Shown: positions 1 through 8,932 of the stretch, one piece after another
Position numbering within the stretch: the first letter of the stretch is position 1
How the letters are laid out: each line of letters opens with the position of its first letter
Assembly: GCA_016209085.1 (NCBI GenBank)
Contig: JACQWV010000019.1
Span: 1 to 45,816 of the forward strand
DNA from: Elusimicrobiota bacterium
GTDB lineage: Bacteria > Elusimicrobiota > Elusimicrobia > Elusimicrobiales > UBA9959
Direction of reading: 5' to 3'
DNA: 45,816 bases
Translations under genes and position numbers: made by a program
Notes under the pieces: generated by a model
Database searches by the model: none
What the model was told of the DNA's origin: nothing
Seen by the model: the letters and a program-made list of their open reading frames with translations, nothing else

Positions 1-50
1 CTTTCATTGAGAAATAGCCGTATAAAAAAATGCACCTGAGTTTTTCGGAA

Positions 51-115
51 TTCTAAATTTTAAATTATAAATTCTTAATTTAGGAATAATTCAAAATTCA
101 ACACTCAAAACTCAT
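51..115. repeat. Two adjacent heptamer arrays at the 3' end of ribF
   Basis: Positions 51-78 read as four degenerate heptamers (ttctaaa, ttttaaa, ttataaa, ttcttaa). Positions 88-115 read as four more (aattcaa, aattcaa, cactcaa, aactcat). The second array runs into the ribF stop codon, so the last codons of ribF are repeat DNA. The remaining bases from 1 to 111 are AT-rich and I see no gene in them. Confidence 0.6.
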
Positions 116-1041
116 AATTCCCGAATTCCAACTGAGGAATTTGGGCTAAGACTGCTTGCGGCGAAATATTTTCTGGCAAACCTCACGTCTTCAATTATCT
201 GTCTTTGCAAAAATTCTGTTCCGCTAAACTTTTTCTCGCCTCGTATTCTTTTTAAAAGTTCCACAGAAAGGGTTCTGCCGTATATCATTTTTGAAAAATC
301 CAGGATGTGCGTTTCAAGCAGAAGACGCTTGTTGAAAGGAGATATTGTCGGCCGTCTTCCGACATTTGCAACTCCGAAATAAGTTTCGTTTCCAAGCCCG
401 ACCTTTGCGGCAAAAACCCCGGGAGGCAGTATTTTAAGCGGGTCGGAATCCACGTTGGCGGTTGCAAATCCAAGTTTGCGCCCTATCCCGCTTCCTTTGA
501 TAACCCTGCCGCTGACGCAGTACGGCCTTGAAAGGCATTTGCCGGCGTTTTCAATCTCGCCCGACTTGAGAAAACCGCGTATCAGCGAGGAAGATATTTT
601 ACGGCCTTTGTGCCTTACAAACGACATTACCTTTAAATCAATGCCTCTGCCCATACACTGCTCCCTCAGAAACTCTATGTTCCCGCTCCGGTCTTTCCCG
701 AAGGCGAAGTCCCTGCCCACGCATATCCCCTGAACCCTGCGGCCGGCAAGCAGAATCTCGTCTAAAAAAATCTCAGGCGTCATGGATGCCAGTCCGCTGT
801 TGAAGGCGAGAGATTTCATTTCGCCTATCCTGAAATTTGCAAACAGCTCTTCTCTTTCCTGCGGCAGGGTAATCAGAGAATCGGAATATTCGCCTGAAAA
901 ATAAAATTTCGGGGGAATAGGGAAATATATTAAAACGCTTTTGAGTCCGCGTTTGAGGGATTGCGCAATGGTAGTCCTTATGATTTTCTGGTGGCCCAGA
1001 TGCACGCCGTCAAAGGTTCCTATGGTTAAATAAATGCCCAT
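112..1041 (-). CDS. ribF: Bifunctional riboflavin kinase / FMN adenylyltransferase
   Basis: This enzyme phosphorylates riboflavin to FMN and then adenylylates FMN to FAD in the cytoplasm. The N-terminal nucleotidyltransferase domain opens with TIGTFDGVHLGHQKII, the family's nucleotide-binding signature, and continues with GRDFAFGKDRSGN. The C-terminal flavokinase domain carries GRKLGFATANV. The 309-residue length is normal for the bifunctional enzyme. It is the last gene of the nusA-infB operon, and its start codon overlaps the end of truB by one base. The final residues (GIREL) are encoded by an AT-rich heptamer repeat and are probably not conserved. Confidence 0.96.
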   Translation of the reverse strand: MGIYLTIGTFDGVHLGHQKIIRTTIAQSLKRGLKSVLIYFPIPPKFYFSGEYSDSLITLPQEREELFANFRIGEMKSLAFNSGLASMTPEIFLDEILLAGRRVQGICVGRDFAFGKDRSGNIEFLREQCMGRGIDLKVMSFVRHKGRKISSSLIRGFLKSGEIENAGKCLSRPYCVSGRVIKGSGIGRKLGFATANVDSDPLKILPPGVFAAKVGLGNETYFGVANVGRRPTISPFNKRLLLETHILDFSKMIYGRTLSVELLKRIRGEKKFSGTEFLQRQIIEDVRFARKYFAASSLSPNSSVGIREL

Positions 1042-1742
1042 TATTCAATATCGTGGGGAATTTTAAATATTCCGGAAGAGACTTCTTCTCTGGACATGTT
1101 TTTGAGCTTTTCGGCTGATACAGCGTCTTCCACCTTCCATCTCCCTATTTTCGTCCTTCTGAGAGAGCAAAGACAAGCGCCGCAGCCGAGCATTCTGCCC
1201 ATTTCCCTGGCTATTGAACGGATATAAGTTCCTCCGGAACATTCTATCTTAAAATGAACGTCGGGAGATTTAAAAGAAAAATTTTTCCATTTAATGTCAA
1301 CTTCCCTGCGTATTACCGGAACGGTCTGATTTTTTCTCGCAAGCTTATAAAGCGGCCTGCCTTTGTATCTGACGGCTGAAAAGGGCGGGACCTGCTGGAT
1401 AGCCCTGCCGTCCAGAAAAGATACTATTTTTTTCACTTTTTCATAATTTAAATCGGCCAGCGGCATCTCTTTTAAGATTTTTCCTTCCATGTCCCATGTG
1501 TCCGTTTCAATGCCAAGACGTATCACCCCTTCGTAAGATTTTGACGAATGCTGGAGTTTTGCCTGCAATTTAACCGCGCCGCCCACAAGCATGACGAGAA
1601 GTCCCGTAGCCATGGGGTCCAGCGTGCCGGTATGGCCTATCCTTCTTATGTTTATTTTCCTTCGCAAAATGTCGACCGCGTCGTGAGAGGTTATTCCCGA
1701 AGGCTTGTCAAACAGAAAAATTCCTGAAATCAAATCACTCAT
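1041..1742 (-). CDS. truB: tRNA pseudouridine(55) synthase
   Basis: TruB converts U55 in the T-loop of tRNA to pseudouridine. Visible motifs are DKPSGITSHD near the N-terminus, GHTGTLDPMATGLL with the catalytic aspartate, and GGTYIRSIAREMG. At 233 residues it is a compact form without an obvious extra C-terminal PUA domain, since E. coli TruB is about 314 residues. It overlaps nrnA by four bases at its start and ribF by one base at its end, which indicates tight translational coupling. Confidence 0.95.
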   Translation of the reverse strand: MSDLISGIFLFDKPSGITSHDAVDILRRKINIRRIGHTGTLDPMATGLLVMLVGGAVKLQAKLQHSSKSYEGVIRLGIETDTWDMEGKILKEMPLADLNYEKVKKIVSFLDGRAIQQVPPFSAVRYKGRPLYKLARKNQTVPVIRREVDIKWKNFSFKSPDVHFKIECSGGTYIRSIAREMGRMLGCGACLCSLRRTKIGRWKVEDAVSAEKLKNMSREEVSSGIFKIPHDIE

Positions 1743-2716
1743 ACAATTTTCCTGATTTCCGGCAAAACTTTTTTGAAGGCTTCCTTTAGAGGAGGTTTGA
1801 ATTTACAACCGGCCGCGTTCTTATGTCCTCCGCCGCCGAATTTGGCCGCAACTGCGCTTACGTCAATCCTGCCTTTTGACCTGAACGTGACGCTCAGGCG
1901 TCCGCCTTCCTCCCTGAACAGAATTGCCGCTTTTACTCCGGGAATCATCATCCCGTAGTTTATTGCGTTTTCGCTGTGTTCAACCATGGCGTTCAATTCC
2001 GTAAAATCCCTCTGAGTCAGCGTCATCACGGCGGCTTTGCCGGAAAACATCATGGTCATGCTCTCAAGCGCCCTGCCGAGGATTTTCAGGCTTTCAAAAG
2101 ACCTGGTTGAGTAGAGAAAATCGTTAATCCTGGCAAATTTAAATCCGGTCTGCAGCAGTCTTGAGGCCGTCTCGTGGGTTTGGGGATTGGTAGCAGGATA
2201 ATGAAATCTTCCTGTGTCGGTTACAATCCCGACATAGAGATACGAGGCTTCAATCTTTGTAATGTTTACTTTCTGGCTGTAAAAGAATCTGTAAATTATT
2301 TCCGCTGTGGAAGAGGATGCAGTGTCTATTATATTGATGTCGCCGTAAAAATCGGCTGTTTTATGATGGTCTATGTTCACTATGAGCGAAGTAATCTTGT
2401 CAAGGCCGTTCAATATCCCCGCTCTCTTGAGATTGCTGCATTCAAGCAGTATCATCGCGTCAAAACGGGAACGGGGCGGTTTTGAAACATGTATGGACTT
2501 GATATGCGGCAGGAAAGCGAGGTTTTCAGGCACGGGATCTCCCGAAAACATATAAACTTTTTTTCCCATCCTTTTCAAAACGGAAGCTATGGCGAGCATG
2601 GATCCTATCGTATCCCCGTCGGGGCCGATATGTCCGGCGAGGAAAAACTTTTTATTCGTTTGTATCGCCTCTATGAATTTTTTAAGTTCCTCTTCAAGAA
2701 CCGGGGGTTTTTTCAT
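1739..2716 (-). CDS. nrnA: DHH/DHHA1 phosphoesterase, NrnA-type oligoribonuclease
   Basis: NrnA-family enzymes degrade very short RNA (nanoRNA) and often also dephosphorylate pAp. The DHH domain shows GHIGPDGDTIGS and NIDHH, which supply the metal ligands. The C-terminal DHHA1 domain shows FGGGGHKNAAGC. The length of 325 residues is typical. The start overlaps the 3' end of rbfA by 23 bases. Position between rbfA and truB is the standard place for this gene in many operons. Whether this copy prefers nanoRNA, pAp or cyclic-dinucleotide breakdown products cannot be read from the sequence. Confidence 0.92.
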   Translation of the reverse strand: MKKPPVLEEELKKFIEAIQTNKKFFLAGHIGPDGDTIGSMLAIASVLKRMGKKVYMFSGDPVPENLAFLPHIKSIHVSKPPRSRFDAMILLECSNLKRAGILNGLDKITSLIVNIDHHKTADFYGDINIIDTASSSTAEIIYRFFYSQKVNITKIEASYLYVGIVTDTGRFHYPATNPQTHETASRLLQTGFKFARINDFLYSTRSFESLKILGRALESMTMMFSGKAAVMTLTQRDFTELNAMVEHSENAINYGMMIPGVKAAILFREEGGRLSVTFRSKGRIDVSAVAAKFGGGGHKNAAGCKFKPPLKEAFKKVLPEIRKIV

Positions 2717-3059
2717 GATTTTCCGCGCGAATGTCGTTCAGAATCCGCTCTATTCTGGAAGCTTTTTCCGGGGTATTGTCAAATTTAAAAGATATCTCGG
2801 GTATGATTTTAAGCCGGAGTCTTTTTTTACAAAACTGCCTTATAAATCCCGTTGACTCCGTGAGTATCCGTTCGCTTCTGCGTTTTTCGTCGTCAGTCCC
2901 GAATACGGAAAAAAACACGCTGAGTTTCCTTCCGTCTCCTGAAAGCTCAACGTCCGTGAGAGTAAGTATGCCGTTCGTGTTAAGGCCATGAATGTCTCTT
3001 ATGGCAAGGCTTACTTCATGATAAAAAAGCTCTTTTAATCTTTCCTGTCGCCTGCGCAT
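2694..3059 (-). CDS. rbfA: 30S ribosome-binding factor A
   Basis: RbfA is a small KH-like protein that binds the 30S precursor and helps mature the 16S rRNA 5' end. The protein has 121 residues and starts MRRRQERLKELFYHEVSLAI. It contains the family core around LTDVELSGDGRKLSVFFSV. It lies five bases downstream of infB and overlaps the start of nrnA, the usual order in bacteria. The charged tail ENHEKTPGS is probably unstructured. Confidence 0.93.
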   Translation of the reverse strand: MRRRQERLKELFYHEVSLAIRDIHGLNTNGILTLTDVELSGDGRKLSVFFSVFGTDDEKRRSERILTESTGFIRQFCKKRLRLKIIPEISFKFDNTPEKASRIERILNDIRAENHEKTPGS

Positions 3060-3064
3060 AAATT

Positions 3065-5221
3065 TTATTGTATTCTTCTTGTTTTTTCTTCACGGGTCAA
3101 CGACTCTATGACGTCTCCGACAGCCGTATCCCTGAAGCCGTCTATCATAATGCCGCATTCAAAGCCTTTCTCAACTTCCTTGACGTCTTCCTTGAAATGC
3201 TTCAGGCTGGAGAGCTTTCCCTTGAAAACGATTTCCTTTCCTCTCAAGACTCTCACAGACTGGGTCCTTGCTATTTTGCCTTCCCTGACGAGACAGCCGG
3301 CCACCTTGCCCGAACTTAATTCAAATATCTGCCTCACTTCGGCTTTTCCCGCCACGGTTTCAACGATTTCAGGCTCAAGCAATCCGCTCATAGCTGCTTT
3401 GACGTCTTCAAGAATATCGTATATTATCCTGTACGTGCGGATTTCAATTCCTTCTATCTTTGCATAATTAAGGACATCGGAGTCGGAAGCGACGTTAAAA
3501 CCGAAGATTATGGCGTCGGAGGCTCTCGCCAGAAGAATGTCCGATTCGTTGATGTTTCCCACTCCCGCATGAAGTATGTGTATCGCCACTTCCGGAGCGC
3601 TCAGTTTTTCAAGCGAATCTTTTATGGCCTGGAGAGAGCCGGCCACGTCGGTCTTCAAAACTATGTTAAGCGTCTTGAGCAGCTTCTGTTCCACCTGCGA
3701 ACGCAGGGACAGAAGACTGACGTGCTTTTGATGTATAAAAGAGTCTTCTCTTTTGAATTGGTTTCTCTTTTCGGATATCCGCCGCGCTTCTTTTTCCGAT
3801 TCAACAACCCTCAGCATGTCTCCCGCCTGCGGCAGAACCCCGGTCAATCCCAGCATTTCCGCCGGATACCCGGGTTTTACCGACTGGATTCTCTCGCCGC
3901 TATCGGTTATCAACGCCCTTACTTTGCCGGAAGCCATACCCGCCACAAAAGGATCGCCGACGCTCAGAGTGCCTGAAGTGACGATTATGGTAACCTCGTT
4001 TCCCCGTTTCATGTCAAGCCTGGCCTCAATGACTATCCCCTGAGCCTGTTTGTCCGGATTGGCTTTGATATCCATAATTTCAGCCTGAAGCATCATCATG
4101 CCCAGAAGCTTGTCTATGTTTATTTTCTTTTTGGCTGATATTTCAACCATTATGGTCTTTCCGCCCCACTCCTCGGGAACAAGACCGTGATTTGAAAGAC
4201 TCTGTTTTATGTTCTGGATATTGGCGGCGGGAAGATCTATTTTATTTATGGCGACTATTATCGGGACATCGGCCGCCCTGGCATGGTTTATGGCCTCAAG
4301 CGTCTGCGGCATGACCCCGTCAACGGCTGAAACCACCAGAATAACCATATCGGTGATTTTTACGCCGTGCGCCCTCATGGCGGTAAAAGCCTCATGGCCC
4401 GGAGTGTCAAGAACCGTTATTATGCCTTTGCCGGTTTTGACGGTATACGCTCCTATGTGCTGCGTAATCTGACCCGCCTCGGTGGCAACGACATTTGATT
4501 CCCTTAAAGCGTCAAGAAGAGTGGTTTTTCCATGGTCCACATGCCCCATAATCGTAATCACAGGCGGTCTCGGTTTCAGATTCTCCGGTTTTTCGGCTTT
4601 TATTTCTTCTACGGCTGCTTCTTCGTCGCCGTAAATGGGAATGATTTCAAGATCATAGCCGTATTCGGAAGCGGCAAGAACCGCCACGTCAGGATCCAGT
4701 CTCTGATTTATGGTTGCAAAAACTCCGAGCCCCATAAGCTTTTTTATAAAATCAACCGGCTTTATGCCCATTTTCTCGGCAAGTTCTCTCAGGATTGCCT
4801 GTGTTGAAACCTTCAATTTTATAAGCGCCGGTTTTTCAGGTTCGGACGGGGGGGGCTTCGGAACTTCTTTTTTCTCAGTTTCAGGCCTGGCAGGCAAAGA
4901 CGGAGCAGCCGGCGCAATCGCCGGAACCGGCGTATCCATCAGAACGGATTTCGTTCCTGCAGCCGGCGCAGGCGTCTTTTTCTCCTGTAAAACCTTCTTT
5001 TCAATCTTGACTCTGGGAGACCGGGGAGCGGGTCCGGCGACAACTTTAGGTTTTTTTTCTTTTATACGCGATTCCTGTTCGGATTTGCTCTTTTGCGCAG
5101 GAGCGGACTTTGCCGTTCTTGTCTTTTTGGCGGGTTTATTTTCTTCGCCGGCAGTTTTGGCCGCAGGAACCCGTTTTTTGGATTTTTTCTCTTCAGCTGT
5201 TTTTGTTTTTTTTGCTTTCAT
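3065..5221 (-). CDS. infB: Translation initiation factor IF-2
   Basis: IF-2 is the GTPase that brings initiator tRNA to the 30S subunit and promotes subunit joining. Residues 1-125 are a Lys/Ala/Pro-rich low-complexity linker. An IF2_N module follows at about 134-185 ([20 protein letters not shown]). The GTPase domain starts near residue 220 with [12 protein letters not shown], then DTPGHEAF and NKIDLP. The C-terminal domains that bind fMet-tRNA fill the rest. At 718 residues it is mid-sized for the family. It follows nusA by 21 bases. The ylxR gene that often sits between nusA and infB is absent. Confidence 0.97.
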   Translation of the reverse strand: MKAKKTKTAEEKKSKKRVPAAKTAGEENKPAKKTRTAKSAPAQKSKSEQESRIKEKKPKVVAGPAPRSPRVKIEKKVLQEKKTPAPAAGTKSVLMDTPVPAIAPAAPSLPARPETEKKEVPKPPPSEPEKPALIKLKVSTQAILRELAEKMGIKPVDFIKKLMGLGVFATINQRLDPDVAVLAASEYGYDLEIIPIYGDEEAAVEEIKAEKPENLKPRPPVITIMGHVDHGKTTLLDALRESNVVATEAGQITQHIGAYTVKTGKGIITVLDTPGHEAFTAMRAHGVKITDMVILVVSAVDGVMPQTLEAINHARAADVPIIVAINKIDLPAANIQNIKQSLSNHGLVPEEWGGKTIMVEISAKKKINIDKLLGMMMLQAEIMDIKANPDKQAQGIVIEARLDMKRGNEVTIIVTSGTLSVGDPFVAGMASGKVRALITDSGERIQSVKPGYPAEMLGLTGVLPQAGDMLRVVESEKEARRISEKRNQFKREDSFIHQKHVSLLSLRSQVEQKLLKTLNIVLKTDVAGSLQAIKDSLEKLSAPEVAIHILHAGVGNINESDILLARASDAIIFGFNVASDSDVLNYAKIEGIEIRTYRIIYDILEDVKAAMSGLLEPEIVETVAGKAEVRQIFELSSGKVAGCLVREGKIARTQSVRVLRGKEIVFKGKLSSLKHFKEDVKEVEKGFECGIMIDGFRDTAVGDVIESLTREEKTRRIQ

Positions 5222-5242
5222 TTCTTTGCTCCTCTGTCCCGA

Positions 5243-6538
5243 CTAATTTTCTGAAACCTGTGATTTATCTTTCAAATATTTTTTCACGCCGGCAACGATT
5301 TTTTGCGCGGTTTTTAAACCTATGCCCTGAAAAGAAGACAAATCTTCCTCCGTCAAAGTTGAAAGCTTCTTTACATCCGTAATGCCCATATTGACAAGGG
5401 TCTCGGCAAGCTTGGGGCCTATGCCTTCAATTTTGAGCAAATCCTGTATCGCCGTATCCATGTTTTTCTTTTTCTCTTCTACTTTCTGGGCTTCTGATTT
5501 GACATCAACCGTCCAGCCCGTGATCCTCGCCACGAGATTGATGTTCTGTCCATCCCTTCCTATCGCGATGGCAAGCTGGTCGTCGGGCAGGATCGCCAGC
5601 GCTTTTTTGTTTTCCTTGTCCAGAATTTTGATAGAGTCCACCTTGGCGGGCGAAAAAGCCTTTGCGAGAAGGACCTCCGGTTCGTCGGACCACGGAATTA
5701 AATCAATTTTTTCCCCGTGCAATTCATTCATTATCACGCGGATTCTTGACCCTCTGATTCCGACGCAGGCGCCGACAGGATCAACCTGGGGAGAACTGCT
5801 TTTGACCAGCGCTTTCGCCCTGATGCCGGGCTCGCGCACGATTGAAACTATCTCTATGATTTTTTCGGATATTTCCGGGACTTCAGCCTCAAAAAGGGCT
5901 TTCATGAAATTCCCGGACGTGCGGGAGAGAATCACCTGCAGTCCCCTGCTCCCTTTCTCAACGGCATGAATAATCGCCCTTATCCTTTGATTTACGGCAT
6001 AATGCTCTCTCCTGATCTGTTCGGAATACGGCAGGACGGCCTCTATCTTGCCCAGGTCCACGAAAATATCCCTGCCGGTAATATGATGAACTATGCCGGT
6101 CACAAGTTCGCCTTCCCTTGGTTTGAACTCTTCAAAAAGCTTCAGTTTTTCTATTTCCTTTATTCTGTGAATCAGAACCTGCTTTGCGGTTTGCGCCGCT
6201 ATTCTTGAAAAGTCCTTTATGTCAACCGGGATGTTCACCACATCGCCGGCTTTGACGGAAGGGTCCATTTTTAAAGCGTCCGTCAGAGAAATCTCAAGTT
6301 CAGGGGTGAAAACCTCGTCCACCACGTTTTTGACCATAAAACCCTTCATCTCGCCCGTATCAGGGTCTATCACGGCGGTTATCTGCGCAAGTTTCCCGAA
6401 ATATTTTCTCAAGGCGGAAACAAGGCCGTCGGTGATTGTCTTAAGCGTTTCGTCTTTTTTTATGTTCTTTTCCCGCTCAAGTTGTTCAAGAGCCAGAATT
6501 AACTCGCTTTTTCCTTTAATATTTTTTTCTTTATCCAT
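5243..6538 (-). CDS. nusA: Transcription termination/antitermination protein NusA
   Basis: NusA binds RNA polymerase and nascent RNA and modulates pausing, termination and antitermination. The order is an N-terminal polymerase-binding domain, an S1 domain at about 130-200 (EGELVTGIVHHITGRDIFVDLG), two KH domains (GACVGIRGSRIRVIMNEL and LAIAIGRDGQNINLVARITGW), and one helix-hairpin-helix tail (KIEGIGPKLAETL, FQGIGLKTAQKI). The 431-residue length fits a NusA with a short C-terminal tail. It lies between rimP and infB. The 139-bp gap to rimP is occupied by an inverted-repeat element. Confidence 0.97.
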   Translation of the reverse strand: MDKEKNIKGKSELILALEQLEREKNIKKDETLKTITDGLVSALRKYFGKLAQITAVIDPDTGEMKGFMVKNVVDEVFTPELEISLTDALKMDPSVKAGDVVNIPVDIKDFSRIAAQTAKQVLIHRIKEIEKLKLFEEFKPREGELVTGIVHHITGRDIFVDLGKIEAVLPYSEQIRREHYAVNQRIRAIIHAVEKGSRGLQVILSRTSGNFMKALFEAEVPEISEKIIEIVSIVREPGIRAKALVKSSSPQVDPVGACVGIRGSRIRVIMNELHGEKIDLIPWSDEPEVLLAKAFSPAKVDSIKILDKENKKALAILPDDQLAIAIGRDGQNINLVARITGWTVDVKSEAQKVEEKKKNMDTAIQDLLKIEGIGPKLAETLVNMGITDVKKLSTLTEEDLSSFQGIGLKTAQKIVAGVKKYLKDKSQVSEN

Positions 6539-6562
6539 AAAACGAACCCCTCATTAGCGTTT

Positions 6563-6687
6563 ACCCCGTTAGAGATAGGTCACGCTTGCGTGACCGACGA
6601 CTACCCAGTTTTTCAGTTTAAACTTTCTACAAGTATTGGTTTTCAGCATCTTGAATTTAAACTCTACTTGTGTATCTCTAACGGGGT
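6563..6687. repeat. Small inverted-repeat element between rimP and nusA
   Basis: The ends are perfect 15-bp inverted repeats (accccgttagagata at 6563-6577 and its complement at 6673-6687). They enclose about 95 bp with no gene. Just inside the left end is an 8+2+8 hairpin (ggtcacgc-tt-gcgtgacc, 6578-6595). The right end overlaps the 3' end of rimP and provides its last codons and TAG stop. This looks like a MITE-like or intergenic palindromic element. No flanking target duplication is obvious by eye. Confidence 0.7.
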
Positions 6688-7154
6688 TTAAAAAGGTCTT
6701 CATGGCTTGGATTCAGCCTTATTTCTTCAATTTCTTCAAGCCTGAAATTCAGTTTATTCGCGCCGTCCGATAAAAGAATATTCCCGTTCTCACATCCGCC
6801 GAGTTCGGCATAATAAACCCTGGCGCCTTCAACAGGTTTTTTAAGTCTGACTTTGACTTTGCTGCCCTTAAATCTCTCAAAATCGCTTTCTTTCCTCAAT
6901 ATTCTGTCAATTCCGGGGGATGAAACCTCAAGAATAAAAGAATCTGAAACCTCGGACATGTCCAGAAAGGCGCCTATTGTTTCGCTCATTTTTTCGCAGT
7001 CGTCCAGACTTATCCCGCCGTCAGGCCTGTCAATAAAAAACTGTATAAAAACCTTGTTTTTGTGCCTGCCGATTTTTAAATCCACCAGTTCAAACCCGTC
7101 CCCGGCAAGAATCGGTTCAACCTCTTTTTCCAGTTTTTCTTTATCCAAGTCCAT
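6678..7154 (-). CDS. rimP: Ribosome maturation factor RimP
   Basis: RimP assists 30S subunit assembly. The 158-residue protein shows the family's N-terminal half with FIDRPDGGISLDDCEKMSETI and then LEVSSPGIDRILRKESDFERFKGSKVKV, both diagnostic. It is the first gene of the rimP-nusA-infB block and has its own promoter-like sequence and leader hairpin just upstream. The terminal residues KPR and the stop codon are encoded by the end of an inverted-repeat element, so the natural C-terminus was probably altered by its insertion. Confidence 0.93.
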   Translation of the reverse strand: MDLDKEKLEKEVEPILAGDGFELVDLKIGRHKNKVFIQFFIDRPDGGISLDDCEKMSETIGAFLDMSEVSDSFILEVSSPGIDRILRKESDFERFKGSKVKVRLKKPVEGARVYYAELGGCENGNILLSDGANKLNFRLEEIEEIRLNPSHEDLFKPR

Positions 7155-7163
7155 AGAGAAAAA

Positions 7164-7188
7164 AAGCGGCTTTACCTAAAAGCCACTT
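7164..7188 (-). terminator. Terminator-like leader hairpin before rimP
   Basis: On the minus strand, AAGTGGCTTT-(5 nt)-AAAGCCGCTT forms a 10-bp stem with one G-T pair, followed by a run of seven T and then the rimP ATG. The shape is that of an intrinsic terminator lying inside the leader, between the proposed promoter and the gene. It may act as an attenuator for rimP-nusA-infB. Confidence 0.5.
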
Positions 7189-7197
7189 TGTAAACAT

Positions 7198-7226
7198 ATA
7201 ATACCATTTTTTACGGTTATGCACAA
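7198..7226 (-). promoter_or_regulatory. Candidate sigma-70 promoter for rimP-nusA-infB
   Basis: The minus strand reads TTGTGC, a 17-base spacer, then TATTAT. This matches the sigma-70 consensus reasonably well, and the start site would fall about 35-40 bases before rimP. It is a by-eye call. Confidence 0.5.
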
Positions 7227-7245
7227 GGAGAATTGAAGGCTGTAA

Positions 7246-7542
7246 ATTTTATATACTGAGCTTCGCAGAAGCAGAACCGACCTAGGCAAATCGCAGAGCT
7301 TTTTGCTCAATAACAGCGGATTTGAATACACGGCTGATTTTGCAAAATCCGGCTTCAAGCCCGTCAGGCATTTTTTTATCGCAACGAAAAAATTTCATCT
7401 CAGGCAGAATTCAATGACGATGTTCACTATCGGGATAGGATTTTTATGGACTTCCGCGGATAAATATTCCGGGAAGCTCAGGGCGGAAGAATACCTCCAG
7501 GAGGAATTTCAGTTCCTCATCAGGCCTAACATAGAATTTTAA
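7246..7542 (+). pseudogene. Possible C-terminal remnant of an outer-membrane-like protein
   Basis: The only plausible plus-strand ORF in the left 34 kb. The track starts it at a TTG (7303), but the frame is open from 7246 with no good start codon or ribosome-binding site. The translation has alternating patterns such as MFTIGIGFLW and EEFQFLIRPNIEF and ends in phenylalanine, as outer-membrane barrels often do. It overlaps the tail of the DUF1116 gene by 17 bases. I recognise no family. A decayed gene end is likeliest, and a small real gene or chance ORF is possible. Confidence 0.3.
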
Positions 7543-8932
7543 CCAGACTTTCAAAGGCTTTGACAAAAGGCTCTGAAGGAGCGCTTACCACACCGGCGCC
7601 CACCTGGCCTATACCGGGTTTTTTGTGCGCTACCCCCGTGTCTATGAAAGGAAGAATTCCTTTTTCAACGACTTTAATCAGGTCTATTCCTGCTGGAACG
7701 CCCCTGAAATCCAGAGACGGAATCTGATACGCGTTATTCTCCCCGGCTGTTATCTCATACATCTTCAGGGTGTATTCCAGGGCATCCGAAGCTTTTCCGC
7801 CCACAAACTGCACGATTGCCGGCGATGAAGCTATGGCAAAACCTCCAAGGCCGTTTGTCTCGGTTATGGCGCTGTCTCCGATATCCGGGTTTGCGTCTTC
7901 TTTTGAAAAACCCGCAAAGAACAGGGCGTCAGGGACAGGAGCGGGCCCTGTAAACCATTTACTGCCCGTTCCTGAAACCTTTATGCCGAATTCGGTCCCA
8001 TTTCTGGCCATCACGGTCACAATGCTTGAATTCTTTATGTTCCCGACAGGTTCAAGCGAGGCCTTTGAAAGGGCCATTGAAAGATTAAGGAAAAAATGGT
8101 CGTTTTTGTTTATGAACTCAAGAACGGAAGCCGCAGTCCCGCTATCCTGCGCGGTTCTGACGATTGCAGGGGCCACAGCCCTGTAAAAAAGAGAGGTAGC
8201 GGCCCTGTTCCTGTTGTGGACTTCATCGCCCATGTGAAGCGCCTGGGCTATAATGGATTTAAGGTCAATGCCGCCTGAAAATTCTATCGCTTTTCTTAAA
8301 ACAGGATAAAGAACATTCTCCATCCATTTCAGGCGCTCTATGACTTCCCCTGAAAATGCTCCGTATCTCAAAACCTTGCCGAGCCCTTCATTCTGGGTGG
8401 CATAGACAAAATTCCCGGATGTTTCGTTTTTAACGATAAAAACAGGCATTGAGGCTGAAATTATGCCTGCCATCGGCCCTACTGCGTTGTGTTCGTGGCA
8501 GGGGGCAAATTCTATTTTCCCGGAACAGGCAAGTCCGGAAGCCTCTTTTTCGTTTCTCGCAAAACCCTCTAAAATCAAAGCGCCGATAACCGCGCCCCTC
8601 ATGGGCCCGCACATTTTATCCCAGACAACAGGCGGACCCGCGTGCAGGATGAGGTTCTTTTTCATTCCCGGAATGACATTTATAGCCTTGTCCATATCTG
8701 TCAAAACCGGTCTGGCTTTCATTATGATATCCAAAGCTTTTTTATTTGCTTTTTCCGTTTTTGAAACCATTTCGCGTATTTTAAGCAGAAATTGCGGCTT
8801 AACATGCAAAGGAGGCCTGAATTTCACATGCGCGGATTTTACGTCGTTTTTTTTAAGGGTCTCTCTGAACGATTCAAGACCGATGTTAATGACTTTTAAT
8901 TCCTCGGAGAATAATTTCATAGTCTCGTGCAC
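7526..8932 (-). CDS. allG: DUF1116 protein, AllG/YlbE-like oxamate carbamoyltransferase subunit
   Basis: Homologue of E. coli YlbE (AllG), one of three proteins reported to make up oxamate carbamoyltransferase, which converts oxalurate plus phosphate into oxamate and carbamoyl phosphate. The family signature LHAGPPVVWDKMCGPMRGAVIGALILEG is clear, followed by the DUF1116 core (CHEHNAVGPMAGI, NEGLGKVLRYGA, ETNGLGGFAIASSPAIV). The 468 residues are full length. The start is a GTG with AGGA six bases upstream. An ATG four codons later is an alternative. It overlaps the end of the FdrA gene by 47 bases. The actual substrate in this organism is inferred, not shown. Confidence 0.85.
   Translation of the reverse strand: MHETMKLFSEELKVINIGLESFRETLKKNDVKSAHVKFRPPLHVKPQFLLKIREMVSKTEKANKKALDIIMKARPVLTDMDKAINVIPGMKKNLILHAGPPVVWDKMCGPMRGAVIGALILEGFARNEKEASGLACSGKIEFAPCHEHNAVGPMAGIISASMPVFIVKNETSGNFVYATQNEGLGKVLRYGAFSGEVIERLKWMENVLYPVLRKAIEFSGGIDLKSIIAQALHMGDEVHNRNRAATSLFYRAVAPAIVRTAQDSGTAASVLEFINKNDHFFLNLSMALSKASLEPVGNIKNSSIVTVMARNGTEFGIKVSGTGSKWFTGPAPVPDALFFAGFSKEDANPDIGDSAITETNGLGGFAIASSPAIVQFVGGKASDALEYTLKMYEITAGENNAYQIPSLDFRGVPAGIDLIKVVEKGILPFIDTGVAHKKPGIGQVGAGVVSAPSEPFVKAFESLVKILC

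Noticed and set aside
51-115. Short tandem repeats as a possible CRISPR array
   Set aside because: Units are 6-8 bp with no spacers and no cas genes, so they are not CRISPR.
4710-5246. 178-residue plus-strand ORF over infB
   Set aside because: It is the antisense shadow of the Lys/Ala/Pro-rich N-terminus of IF-2, rich in Phe, Ser and Ala as expected for such a shadow.
7176-7358. 60-residue minus-strand ORF upstream of rimP
   Set aside because: It covers the promoter and leader hairpin, has no ribosome-binding site and shows no recognisable protein pattern.
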